Made by a program: the position numbers and the translations under genes. Below the pieces are notes generated by a model that was given only the letters and a program-made list of their open reading frames with translations, was not told the origin of the DNA and did not search any database. Source: Minisyncoccota bacterium (GTDB lineage Bacteria > Patescibacteriota > Minisyncoccia > UBA6257 > XYB1-36-10). From it: DNA of 23,617 bases. The stretch lies in assembly GCA_028709185.1 (NCBI GenBank), contig JAQVXM010000005.1:1-23617 (forward strand), written 5' to 3'. This document shows, piece by piece, positions 8,016 to 14,845 of this stretch; within the stretch, counting starts at the first letter, position 1, and the number at the start of each line of letters is the position of its first letter.

Positions 8016-10052
8016 ATGGATAAAAAAGAGATAAAAAAAAGGATAGACAGATTAAAAAAACTCATTGAAAAACATAGAGATTTATATCATACCTATGACC
8101 GTTCAGAGATTTCAGACGCAGCTTTCGATACTTTAAAAAATGAATTAGAAGAATTAGAAAATAAATATCCGGATTTAATAACGCCTGATTCGCCAACGCA
8201 AAAAGTGGGTGGAAGGCCTCTTAAAAAATTTGGCAAAATAGTTCATAAAAATCCGATGTTGTCTTTAAATGACGCTTTTTCAGAGGAAGAGATGAAAAAG
8301 TGGGAAGAGAAAATGGAAAATTATTTAAAAGATAAAGTGAAGGGAGGTTTTTATGCCGAGTTAAAAATGGACGGGCTAGCAGTGGAACTTATTTATAAAA
8401 ATGGAATTTTGGAAAAGGGAGTGACGAGAGGAGACGGAAAAATAGGTGAAGATATAACAGATAATTTAAAGACTATAAAAGATATTCCGCTTAAGATAGA
8501 AAAAGACAGAAAAATAAATAAAGAAGAGCTTCTAGTAAGAGGAGAGGTTTATATGACCAAAGCGGAATTTGAGAGAGTAAATAAAGAACAAGAAAAAAAT
8601 GGATGGAAGACGTATGCTAATCCGAGAAACGTGGCTGCGGGAAGTTTGAGACAGCTTGATCCGAAAATAACAGCTTCAAGAAAACTTTCTTTTTACGCTT
8701 ATGGATTTGGAGAGGATATCGGTCTTGAAAATCATAAAGAAGAACATGAATTTTTAAGAAAAATCGGTTTTCCGGTAGAAGAAAACGATGAAGAAGTGAA
8801 GGATTTATCAGAGGCGATAAAATTTAGAAATAAATGGGAGAAAAAAAGAGAAAAACTTTCTTATGAAGTGGATGGAGTAGTTATAAGAGTAAACAGAAAC
8901 GATATTTTTGAAAGATTGGGATTTGTGGGAAAAGCGCCGCGGGGAGGGATAGCTTATAAATTTTCACCAAAGGAAGCGACGACAAAGGTGAAAAATATAA
9001 GAGTCCAGATAGGGAGGACCGGAATATTAACGCCAGTGGCTGATTTAAAACCAGTGGAAGTGGCGGGGGTTATAATAACACACGCAACTCTTCATAATTT
9101 TGACGAAATAAAAAGATTGGGCGTGAAAATTGGGGATACGGTGGTGGTATCAAGAGCAGGAGATGTAATTCCAAAAATAACGAATGTTTTAAAAGAACTT
9201 AGAGAAGGAAAAGAAAAAGAATTTAAGATGCCGAATGTTTGTCCGGTTGACGGATCAAAAGTAGAAAAAGACGGAGTTTATTTTAAGTGTTCTAATAAAA
9301 AATGCGGAGCAAGACATAGAGAAGAGTTACAGCATTTTGTGGCGCGGGGGGCTTTTGATTTGCGCGGACTTGGGCCGAAAATAATAGACAGGTTTTTAGA
9401 TGAAGGAATGATAGCGGATGCGGCTGATATATTTTTATTAAAACAGGGAGATATAGAAATCTTGGAAGGATTCGGAAAAAAATCAGCAGACAATATAATT
9501 TCAGAAATAGCGGAAAAAAAAGAAATAACTTTGCCTAGATTTCTGTATGCTTTATCTATTCCACAAGTAGGAGAAGAAACAGCGCATGTAATCGCAGAAC
9601 AATTAGCGCGCAAGTTAAAAATTGAAAGGGAGAAATTGAAAGTGAACGATATTTTGCGGGAAATGCAGAAATTTTCTTTAGAAGAATTGCAAGAAATAAA
9701 AGACGTGGGGCCGAAAGTGGCGAAAGATGTTTATGACTGGTTTCAAGAAAAAAATAACGAGGAATTGCTAAAAAAATTGGAGAAAAATGGGGTGGAAATA
9801 AAAGCGGAGAAAAAGGAAATAAATTTGAAGTTGGAAGGAAAAATTTTTGTCTTGACGGGAGGATTGGAAAAAATGTCGCGGGAGGAAGCAAAAGAAAAAA
9901 TAAGAAAATTAGGAGGAGATGTATCGGAATCGGTTAGTAAAAAAACTGATTATGTTGTTATAGGAAAAGAGGCGGGAAGCAAAAAGGAGAAAGCGAAAGA
10001 ATTGGGAGTGAAAATGATAAGAGAAGAAGAATTTTTGGAAATGTTAAAGTAA
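8016..10052 (+). CDS. ligA: NAD-dependent DNA ligase LigA
   Basis: 678-residue NAD+-dependent DNA ligase that seals nicks in replication and repair. Visible in order: domain Ia for NMN binding (about 1-75, with YHTYDRSEISDAAFDTL), the adenylation domain with the active-site lysine K117 in AELKMDGLAV, the OB domain (QIGRTGILTPVADL), a zinc-finger region, helix-hairpin-helix repeats, and a C-terminal BRCT domain (about 607-678). The zinc finger reads C409-P-V-D412 then C425 and C430, so one of the four usual Cys is Asp. Full length for the family. It starts 3 nt after the last minor-pilin gene and appears to be read from the pilus operon; no separate promoter or Shine-Dalgarno is evident. Confidence 0.96.
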   Translation: MDKKEIKKRIDRLKKLIEKHRDLYHTYDRSEISDAAFDTLKNELEELENKYPDLITPDSPTQKVGGRPLKKFGKIVHKNPMLSLNDAFSEEEMKKWEEKMENYLKDKVKGGFYAELKMDGLAVELIYKNGILEKGVTRGDGKIGEDITDNLKTIKDIPLKIEKDRKINKEELLVRGEVYMTKAEFERVNKEQEKNGWKTYANPRNVAAGSLRQLDPKITASRKLSFYAYGFGEDIGLENHKEEHEFLRKIGFPVEENDEEVKDLSEAIKFRNKWEKKREKLSYEVDGVVIRVNRNDIFERLGFVGKAPRGGIAYKFSPKEATTKVKNIRVQIGRTGILTPVADLKPVEVAGVIITHATLHNFDEIKRLGVKIGDTVVVSRAGDVIPKITNVLKELREGKEKEFKMPNVCPVDGSKVEKDGVYFKCSNKKCGARHREELQHFVARGAFDLRGLGPKIIDRFLDEGMIADAADIFLLKQGDIEILEGFGKKSADNIISEIAEKKEITLPRFLYALSIPQVGEETAHVIAEQLARKLKIEREKLKVNDILREMQKFSLEELQEIKDVGPKVAKDVYDWFQEKNNEELLKKLEKNGVEIKAEKKEINLKLEGKIFVLTGGLEKMSREEAKEKIRKLGGDVSESVSKKTDYVVIGKEAGSKKEKAKELGVKMIREEEFLEMLK

Positions 10053-10064
10053 GGTTTTTTATCC

Positions 10065-10201
10065 TTCCAATTATATTTTTCAGCACCGGCGGTTCTTTTC
10101 TTCCGGCGAGAAAAGACCGCCTGGCTCCCGCTCTTATTTTCTGCTCTGAGCGGAACCAAGCAAATAAGAGCTCTGAGATCTGCTGAAAAATATAATTGGA
10201 A
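10065..10201. repeat. Structured element bounded by perfect 21-nt inverted repeats
   Basis: The left arm (10065-10085, beginning TTCCAATT, ending CAGCA) is the exact reverse complement of the right arm (10181-10201). Inside are two further hairpins. Hairpin 1 pairs 10088-10100 with 10110-10121 (GGCGGT-T-CTTTTC with GAAAAG-ACCGCC, one bulge). Hairpin 2 pairs 10130-10139 with 10162-10171 (GCTCTTATTT / AAATAAGAGC, 10 bp) and holds a smaller TTCTGC/GCGGAA stem. The interior is clearly richer in G and C than the flanks. GCTCTGAG occurs twice (10143, 10170). There is no T-run after either end, so it is not a simple terminator, and no target-site duplication is obvious. It could be a structured RNA, a MITE-like element, or a regulatory structure between ligA and argS. 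Confidence 0.8.
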
Positions 10202-10250
10202 ATATTAATTGTTATGATTCTTTTTTGAGAGGGTATAGTGATAATAAGGA

Positions 10251-10296
10251 GGTTACTTAACGGTAACTTTTGTTATTTTAAGGTTTTTACGGTAAT
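10251..10296 (+). repeat. Short direct and inverted repeats upstream of the argS promoter
   Basis: ACGGTAA occurs at 10260-10266 and again at 10289-10295, 29 nt apart, with similar T-rich sequence after each copy. GTTAC (10252-10256) and GTAAC (10263-10267) form a small inverted repeat around the first copy. A perfect AAGGAGG (10246-10252) also lies here without a start codon at a useful distance. The repeats sit just upstream of the argS -35 and could be protein-binding sites; this is inference. Confidence 0.4.
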
Positions 10297-10304
10297 TTTT
10301 ATTT

Positions 10305-10333
10305 TTGCTTAAAATAAAGTAAAAGGTTATATT
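10305..10333 (+). promoter_or_regulatory. argS promoter (-35 TTGCTT, 17 nt, -10 TATATT)
   Basis: TTGCTT at 10305-10310, a 17-nt spacer, and TATATT at 10328-10333 form a good sigma-70-type promoter. The -10 ends 7 nt before the argS ATG at 10341, so the transcript would have almost no leader. The 288-nt gap between ligA and argS holds this promoter, the direct repeats and the 21-nt inverted-repeat element; I see no protein gene in it. A further TATAGT lies at 10234-10239 without a good -35. Confidence 0.6.
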
Positions 10334-10340
10334 TTAAATT

Positions 10341-12041
10341 ATGATGAATATTAGAGAGCGGGTAGAAAAATTATTTAAAGATGCTATTGTAGCAGCCGGC
10401 TTTGAAAAAGTTGCATTAAAAGATTCTTCATCAAAAGATTCGGGAGATATAGTTGTGGAAGTTACGTATCCGGTTAATATCGAACTGGCTGATTTATCTT
10501 TTTCAACATCAATGAAAATAGCCAATGTTTATAAGGAAAATTCCATAGAAATAGCAAAAAAAATTTTAAGTAAAATAAAAGAAGACGAATATATAGAGAA
10601 GATAGAGATTGCAGGGATGGGTTTTATTAATATTTTTTTGTCGGAAAAATTTTTTAAAGAAAATCTGAGAGAAATTTTAGAAAATAACGATTATGGAAAG
10701 AATAAAGATTTAGACAAAGAAAAAATGATAGTGGAGTATACGGATTTAAATCCGTTTAAGAAATTTCATATCGGTCATTTAATGAGTAATGCCGTAGGAG
10801 AAGCGATGGCGAGAATTTTTGAATATAACGGAGCTGAAGTGAAAAGAGCGGATTATCAGGGGGATACGGGATTGCATGTGGCGAAAGCGGTGTGGGCGGT
10901 TTTGAAAGGAAAAGGAAGAGCGGAAGACGGAACAGGATATGCAGCAGGAGCGAAAGCATACGAAGAAGATGAAGAGGCAAAAAAAGAAATAAATGATGTA
11001 AATAAAAAAATTTACAGCAAGGAGGATGAAAGAATAAATGAGATTTATAAGAAAGGAAGAGAGGATAGTTTAGAAATGTTTGAAAAAATATATAAGAAAC
11101 TTGGAACAAAGTTTGATTTTTATTTTTTTGAGAGTGAAACATGGATGATTGGAAAAGAAATTGTAGAAGAAAATAAGCAAAAGGTTTTTGAAGAAAGCGA
11201 GGGGGCGATTGTTTTTAGAGGAGAAAAGAGAAATAAAGCGCTTCATACCAGAGTTTTTATAAACAAAGAAGGACTTCCGACTTATGAAGCCAAGGAGTTG
11301 GGATTGGCAAAATTAAAAAGTGAAAAATATTCTTTTTCCAAATCAGTAGTGGTAACAGGAAATGAAGTGGATGCTTATTTTAAAGTAGTGCTTGAGGCGA
11401 TGAAAGAAATTATGCCCGAGTTAGCAGAAAAAATTGTTCATATTTCGCATGGAATGCTACGACTACCAACCGGAAAAATGTCTTCAAGAACAGGAGAGGC
11501 AATCGCAGCGGAAGATTTAATAGAAAAAGTAAAAGAAGAAATTTATTTGAAAGTGGCCGAGAAAGACGGATTTAATTTGGATAACTGGAAAAAAATTGGA
11601 GATAAGGTGGCGGTTGGAGCGATAAAATATTCCATTTTAAAACAATCACCAGGAAGAGATATTATTTTTGATTTTGAAAAATCAATTTCTTTTGAGGGAG
11701 ATTCCGGACCGTATCTTATGTATACTTACGCAAGAATAAAATCTCTTTTAGAGCAAGCAGAAAAGGGAGGGATAAAAGGAGAAATTTCTGAGGATTTTGA
11801 AATGAATCAAATAATAAGAGTTTTGAGCAGATTTTCAGAAGTAATAAAAGAAGCAAAGGAAAATTTAACTCCAAATTATATTGCAACTTATTTGTATGAA
11901 CTGGCGAGCGCTTTTAACGCTTTTTATGCTGGAAATAAAATAGCTAATTCAAAGGGGCGAGTGGCATTGGCGGAGTCGGTAGGCAGAGTTTTAAAAAATG
12001 GACTTTATGTCTTAGGGATTGAAGTGGTGGAAAAAATGTAA
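10341..12041 (+). CDS. argS: Arginyl-tRNA synthetase
   Basis: 566-residue class I synthetase charging tRNA-Arg. The N-terminal Add-1 domain (about 1-115) is followed by the Rossmann catalytic core with HIGH at 143-146 (NPFKKFHIGHLMSNA), the ArgRS-typical DYQGDTGLHV, and a KMSKS-equivalent K379-M-S-S-R383 within GKMSSRTGEAI. The C-terminal DALR anticodon-binding domain (about 450-566) includes SFEGDSGPYLMYTYARIKSLL. Two ATGs stand in tandem (10341, 10344); the first is taken because it is the first ATG after the strong promoter. Length is typical. Followed 56 nt later by gatC under its own promoter. Confidence 0.95.
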   Translation: MMNIRERVEKLFKDAIVAAGFEKVALKDSSSKDSGDIVVEVTYPVNIELADLSFSTSMKIANVYKENSIEIAKKILSKIKEDEYIEKIEIAGMGFINIFLSEKFFKENLREILENNDYGKNKDLDKEKMIVEYTDLNPFKKFHIGHLMSNAVGEAMARIFEYNGAEVKRADYQGDTGLHVAKAVWAVLKGKGRAEDGTGYAAGAKAYEEDEEAKKEINDVNKKIYSKEDERINEIYKKGREDSLEMFEKIYKKLGTKFDFYFFESETWMIGKEIVEENKQKVFEESEGAIVFRGEKRNKALHTRVFINKEGLPTYEAKELGLAKLKSEKYSFSKSVVVTGNEVDAYFKVVLEAMKEIMPELAEKIVHISHGMLRLPTGKMSSRTGEAIAAEDLIEKVKEEIYLKVAEKDGFNLDNWKKIGDKVAVGAIKYSILKQSPGRDIIFDFEKSISFEGDSGPYLMYTYARIKSLLEQAEKGGIKGEISEDFEMNQIIRVLSRFSEVIKEAKENLTPNYIATYLYELASAFNAFYAGNKIANSKGRVALAESVGRVLKNGLYVLGIEVVEKM

Positions 12042-12057
12042 GAAAAAAAGAAGAAAT

Positions 12058-12085
12058 TTGTTTTTAGTGAGAAATTCGTTATGAT
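12058..12085 (+). promoter_or_regulatory. gatC promoter (TTGTTT, 16 nt, TATGAT)
   Basis: TTGTTT at 12058-12063 and TATGAT at 12080-12085 with a 16-nt spacer. The -10 ends 12 nt before the gatC ATG at 12098, which leaves a leader of about 5-6 nt, too short for a normal Shine-Dalgarno interaction. Confidence 0.5.
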
Positions 12086-12097
12086 AAAGAAGAATTT

Positions 12098-12382
12098 ATG
12101 AGTATAAACAGAGAAGAAATAAGGCATTTGGCGGAGCTTTCAAAATTAGAGCTTTCGGATGAGGAAACGGAAAAATTTCAAAAAGACGCGGAAGAAATCG
12201 TAGTTTTTTTTGATAAATTAAAAGAGGCGCCGGAAGGAGAATTTAAAGAAAGTTTAGAAAAAAACGCAAGTGAAAGTTTAAGAGACGAGGAAAGGGAAAG
12301 CATCGGAACGGGAAAGGAAAAGGATCAATTTTTAGAAAAAGAAAAAGAATATTTAAAAATTCCGAATATTTTTGAAAAATAA
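12098..12382 (+). CDS. gatC: Asp-tRNA(Asn)/Glu-tRNA(Gln) amidotransferase subunit C
   Basis: 94-residue GatC, the small stabilising subunit of the GatCAB complex that converts Glu-tRNA(Gln) and/or Asp-tRNA(Asn) to the amidated form. The N-terminus (REEIRHLAELSKLELSDEE) is the family signature, followed by the helix TEKFQKDAEEIVVFFDKL. The C-terminal part is more charged than usual and ends with the short hydrophobic IPNIFEK, matching the 'vP.vl' tail that wraps GatA. Its stop directly abuts the gatA ATG with no intervening base. Confidence 0.92.
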   Translation: MSINREEIRHLAELSKLELSDEETEKFQKDAEEIVVFFDKLKEAPEGEFKESLEKNASESLRDEERESIGTGKEKDQFLEKEKEYLKIPNIFEK

Positions 12383-13858
12383 ATGTTAGATAGAGAAGTA
12401 ACAATAAAAGAATTTCATAAAAGATTGATAAATAAAGATTTTAGCGCGCGCGAAGCGACGGATTTTTTTCTTGAAAAAATAAGAGAAAAAGACGTTGAAA
12501 TAAAAGCATTTTTGGAAGTTTGGGAAAAGGAAGCAAGGGAAGAGGCTGAAGAGGCTGATTTAAAAATAAAAAAAGGAGAAAAAATTGGATATTTGACAGG
12601 AGTTCCGATAGCTATAAAAGACATAATTTTGAAAAAAGGAAAGGAATTTACAGCCGGTTCAAAAATCTTGAAGGGTTACAGAGCCGAATATGATTCAACT
12701 GTTGTTTCAAAATTAGAAAAAGAAGGAGCGGTTTTTTTGGGAAGAACTAATATGGATGAATTTGCTTTTGGGTCGACAACAGAGCAGTCGGCGTGGCAGG
12801 TGACAAAAAACCCGATTGATCTTGAAAGAGTACCCGGAGGAACTTCAGGAGGATCGGCAGCAGCGGTGTCGGGAGGAATGGCGATGGCGGCTTTAGGAAC
12901 AGACACAGGCGGATCGGTGCGCCAGCCGGCAAGTTTTTGCGGGACGGTCGGACTTAGACCGACTTATGGAGCGGTTTCTAGATTTGGCGTGGTGGCGGCA
13001 GCGTCTAGTTTTGATCAAGTTGGTCCGATAACAAAAACTGTGGAAGATGCGGCAATTTTATTTAAAGCAATAGCAGGAAAAGATAAACTTGACTCGACAA
13101 CAGTTTTTCAAGATTTTTCGGAAGAAATAATAAATCCTGATTTTAAAAAAATAGAGAAATTAACGATTGGAATTCCTAAAGAACTTTTTGATGAGGAAAA
13201 AGGGATTTTTATGGGATTGGACAAGAGAACGGCTATGGAGATGAAAAAGGCAATAGAAAAACTTGAGAGTTTGGGAATAAAGATTAAAAAGATAAGTTTA
13301 CCGAATAGCGAATATGCTCTTTCTTGTTATTATATTTCTATTTTTGCTGAAGAAAGTTCCAATTTAGCCAGATTTGATGGATTGCGTTACGGAGCAGAAA
13401 AAATAAGAGAAAAAAATTTCAGAAAAGAAACGTTAAAAGAAATATATTTAAATAATAAAAGTGAGGGATTTGGAGATGAAGTGAAGAGAAGAATAATCTT
13501 AGGAACGTTTGTTTTGTCGTCGGGGTTTTATGATGCTTATTATGGAAAAGCACAGAGAGTCAGAAAAATGATAAAAGATGATTTTGAAAAAGCATTTTAT
13601 GAAGTTGATGTAATTCTTATGCCGACGGCGCCGACTGAGGCTTTTAAAATAGGAGAAAAGATAAATGATCCATTACAGATGTATTATGGAGATATATTTA
13701 CGGTAGCAGCGCCTTTAGCGGGATTACCGGCAATTTCTATTCCAACAGAGGGATTAAAGATAAAAAAAACCGGATTACCGGTTGGATTTCAGTTAATTGG
13801 AAAAAAATTTAAAGAAGAAGATATTTTAGGAATAGGTCAATTTTATGAAAATATATGA
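12383..13858 (+). CDS. gatA: Asp-tRNA(Asn)/Glu-tRNA(Gln) amidotransferase subunit A (amidase)
   Basis: 491-residue amidase-signature protein that releases ammonia from glutamine for transfer to mischarged tRNA. The Ser-cisSer-Lys triad is visible: K79 (VPIAIKDII), S155 in PGGTSGGSAAAV and the nucleophile S178 in TDTGGSVRQPASFCG. The C-terminal substrate-binding part includes GDIFTVAAPLAGLPAISIP and LPVGFQLIGKKF. Length is normal. It starts immediately after the gatC stop, and its TGA overlaps the next gene by 4 nt (ATGA), so gatC, gatA and the following membrane-protein gene form one operon. gatB is separate, at 22699. Confidence 0.96.
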   Translation: MLDREVTIKEFHKRLINKDFSAREATDFFLEKIREKDVEIKAFLEVWEKEAREEAEEADLKIKKGEKIGYLTGVPIAIKDIILKKGKEFTAGSKILKGYRAEYDSTVVSKLEKEGAVFLGRTNMDEFAFGSTTEQSAWQVTKNPIDLERVPGGTSGGSAAAVSGGMAMAALGTDTGGSVRQPASFCGTVGLRPTYGAVSRFGVVAAASSFDQVGPITKTVEDAAILFKAIAGKDKLDSTTVFQDFSEEIINPDFKKIEKLTIGIPKELFDEEKGIFMGLDKRTAMEMKKAIEKLESLGIKIKKISLPNSEYALSCYYISIFAEESSNLARFDGLRYGAEKIREKNFRKETLKEIYLNNKSEGFGDEVKRRIILGTFVLSSGFYDAYYGKAQRVRKMIKDDFEKAFYEVDVILMPTAPTEAFKIGEKINDPLQMYYGDIFTVAAPLAGLPAISIPTEGLKIKKTGLPVGFQLIGKKFKEEDILGIGQFYENI

Positions 13859-14424
13859 GTTTTATTTCTTTTTTGTTTAAAGACGGATTTGAAACGCCTA
13901 ATTTTTTAGAAAAAGGAGAAGCTTTGGTTAAGAATCAGATTTTTTTCTTGGAAGAATATTTTTCTCTAATTAAAATAGTATCAGCGGTTTTTTCATTATT
14001 TTGTTTTTCAGTAATAGTTTACATAATTATTAAATTAAATTTATTTAGAAAAGTAGCGGAAAATTTAAAAGAGACATATTCATTTTCGGATGTGAGTGAA
14101 AAAAGAGTATTAAAGGCTTGGATGCAGATTGAAAGAAGGATAAAAACGCAAAAAGAGGCCGAATTAAAAATGGCAATAATAGAGTGCGATCGGATTTTAG
14201 ATGAAGTTTTAAAGGCGGCTGGATATAAAGGAGAAACAATGGCGAATAGATTGGAACAAATATCTTCAGCTCAACTTGCTAATATAGAAAAAATTTGGAA
14301 AGCGCATAAAATAAGAAACAGGATTGTTCATGAAGAGAACTTTTCTTTAAGTTTGGAAGATGTAGAAGGAATTGTGAGGGAGTATAAAAAAGCTTTTCAG
14401 GAATTTGGACTTTTGAGACAATAA
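13855..14424 (+). CDS. Membrane-anchored protein with a HEPN-like C-terminal domain
   Basis: 189 residues, function unknown. The N-terminal part ends in one membrane segment at about 38-62, so the C-terminal two-thirds is probably cytosolic. That part is all-helical (ERRIKTQKEAELKMAIIECDRILDEVLKAAGY) and carries R154-N-x-x-x-H159 (RNRIVHE). This fits the R-x4-6-H motif of HEPN domains, which are often RNases or nucleotide-binding partners. I recall similar proteins (xxAHKxRNRIxHE) as common conserved hypotheticals in Parcubacteria. It overlaps the gatA stop by 4 nt (ATGA), implying translational coupling to the amidotransferase genes. RNase activity is only a possibility; many HEPN-like proteins have no such activity. 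Confidence 0.8.
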   Translation: MSFISFLFKDGFETPNFLEKGEALVKNQIFFLEEYFSLIKIVSAVFSLFCFSVIVYIIIKLNLFRKVAENLKETYSFSDVSEKRVLKAWMQIERRIKTQKEAELKMAIIECDRILDEVLKAAGYKGETMANRLEQISSAQLANIEKIWKAHKIRNRIVHEENFSLSLEDVEGIVREYKKAFQEFGLLRQ

Positions 14425-14433
14425 AATAAGTTT

Positions 14434-14510
14434 TGGTGGCTGAGGTGGGATTCGGACCCACGACCTAGCGCTTATGAAACGCTCGCTCTAACCGACTGAG
14501 CTACTCAGCC
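14434..14510 (-). tRNA. tRNA with CAT anticodon (elongator Met; Ile2 not excluded)
   Basis: 77 nt on the minus strand with CCA encoded. The acceptor stem is GGCTGAG/CTCAGCC, fully paired (G1-C72), so this is not the initiator. The anticodon stem is AGCGT/GCGCT with loop TTCATAA; CAT reads as ATG at 14474-14476 on the plus strand. Without identity elements I cannot separate elongator Met from an Ile2 tRNA modified by TilS. The T arm is GTGGG-TCCGAAT-CCCAC, so position 55 is C where nearly all tRNAs have T. Confidence 0.92.
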
Positions 14511-14531
14511 TAGTTTTTTACTGAATTTATG

Positions 14532-14606
14532 CGCGGGCGACCGGGCTTGAACCGGCGACCTTCTGCGTGACAGGCAGACGCTCTAACCAAACTGAGCTAC
14601 GCCCGC
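14532..14606 (-). tRNA. tRNA-Asp (GTC)
   Basis: 75 nt on the minus strand. Acceptor stem GCGGGCG/CGCCCGC, discriminator G73 as expected for Asp, anticodon stem TCTGC/GCAGA with loop CTGTCAC giving anticodon GTC. The T arm is GCCGG-TTCAAGC-CCGGT. CCA is not encoded, unlike the neighbouring CAT tRNA, so a CCA-adding enzyme is needed. The two leftward tRNAs are 21 nt apart and likely form one transcript. Confidence 0.96.
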
Positions 14607-14618
14607 ATACAAAAAAAT

Positions 14619-14645
14619 GTTATCCGAACTTGAGAGAAAAATCAA
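14619..14645 (-). promoter_or_regulatory. Candidate promoter for the leftward tRNA pair
   Basis: On the minus strand, TTGATT (14640-14645) and GATAAC (14619-14624) lie 15 nt apart, ending 12 nt before the tRNA-Asp 5' end. The spacer is short and the -10 imperfect, so confidence is low. It would fire away from the rightward tRNA-fMet promoter 10 nt further on. Confidence 0.35.
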
Positions 14646-14654
14646 CAAGGTGAT

Positions 14655-14682
14655 TTGACCAATATTTTTTAGAATGTATAAT
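14655..14682 (+). promoter_or_regulatory. Promoter of initiator tRNA (TTGACC, 16 nt, TATAAT)
   Basis: TTGACC at 14655-14660, a 16-nt spacer and a perfect TATAAT at 14677-14682. This is one of the best sigma-70-type promoters in the window. The -10 ends 20 nt before the mature tRNA 5' end, leaving a short leader to be removed by RNase P. Confidence 0.75.
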
Positions 14683-14702
14683 GGGAGGTAAAGATTTGAT
14701 AA

Positions 14703-14774
14703 CGCGGGGTAGAGCAGTGGTAGCTCGCAAGGCTCATAACCTTGAGGTCGTTGGTTCAAATCCAACCCCCGCAA
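14703..14774 (+). tRNA. Initiator tRNA-fMet (CAT)
   Basis: 72 nt. The acceptor stem CGCGGGG/CCCCGCA leaves C1 opposite A72 unpaired, the hallmark of the bacterial formylated initiator. The D stem has A11-T24 (GAGC/GCTC), and the anticodon loop CTCATAA matches the E. coli initiator. The anticodon stem is CAAGG/CCTTG, so only two of the three conserved G-C pairs (30:40 and 31:39) are present and 29:41 is A-T. CCA is not encoded. It has its own promoter upstream and a terminator directly downstream, so it is a single-gene transcript. Confidence 0.95.
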
Positions 14775-14790
14775 CAAAAATAAAGAAGAA

Positions 14791-14818
14791 CCTTCAGAAA
14801 ATGAAGGCTTTTTTTTGT
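14791..14818 (+). terminator. Rho-independent terminator after tRNA-fMet
   Basis: CCTTC (14791-14795) and GAAGG (14803-14807) form a 5-bp stem with a 7-nt loop, followed by C and a run of eight T. It lies 16 nt after the tRNA and separates it from pheS. Confidence 0.75.
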
Positions 14819-14831
14819 TTTAAAATGATTA

Positions 14832-14837
14832 TATAAT
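14832..14837 (+). promoter_or_regulatory. pheS -10 box (TATAAT)
   Basis: A perfect TATAAT ends 8 nt before the pheS ATG at 14846. The -35 position is occupied by the T-run of the preceding terminator, so no consensus -35 is available. The expected +1 is 0-3 nt before the ATG. Confidence 0.5.
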
Positions 14838-14845
14838 AAACGAAA

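Noticed and set aside
9278..10159. Several minus-strand frames over the end of ligA and the inverted-repeat element
   Set aside because: They overlap the BRCT and HhH coding regions of ligA and run into the structured element; no start signals and no recognisable protein.
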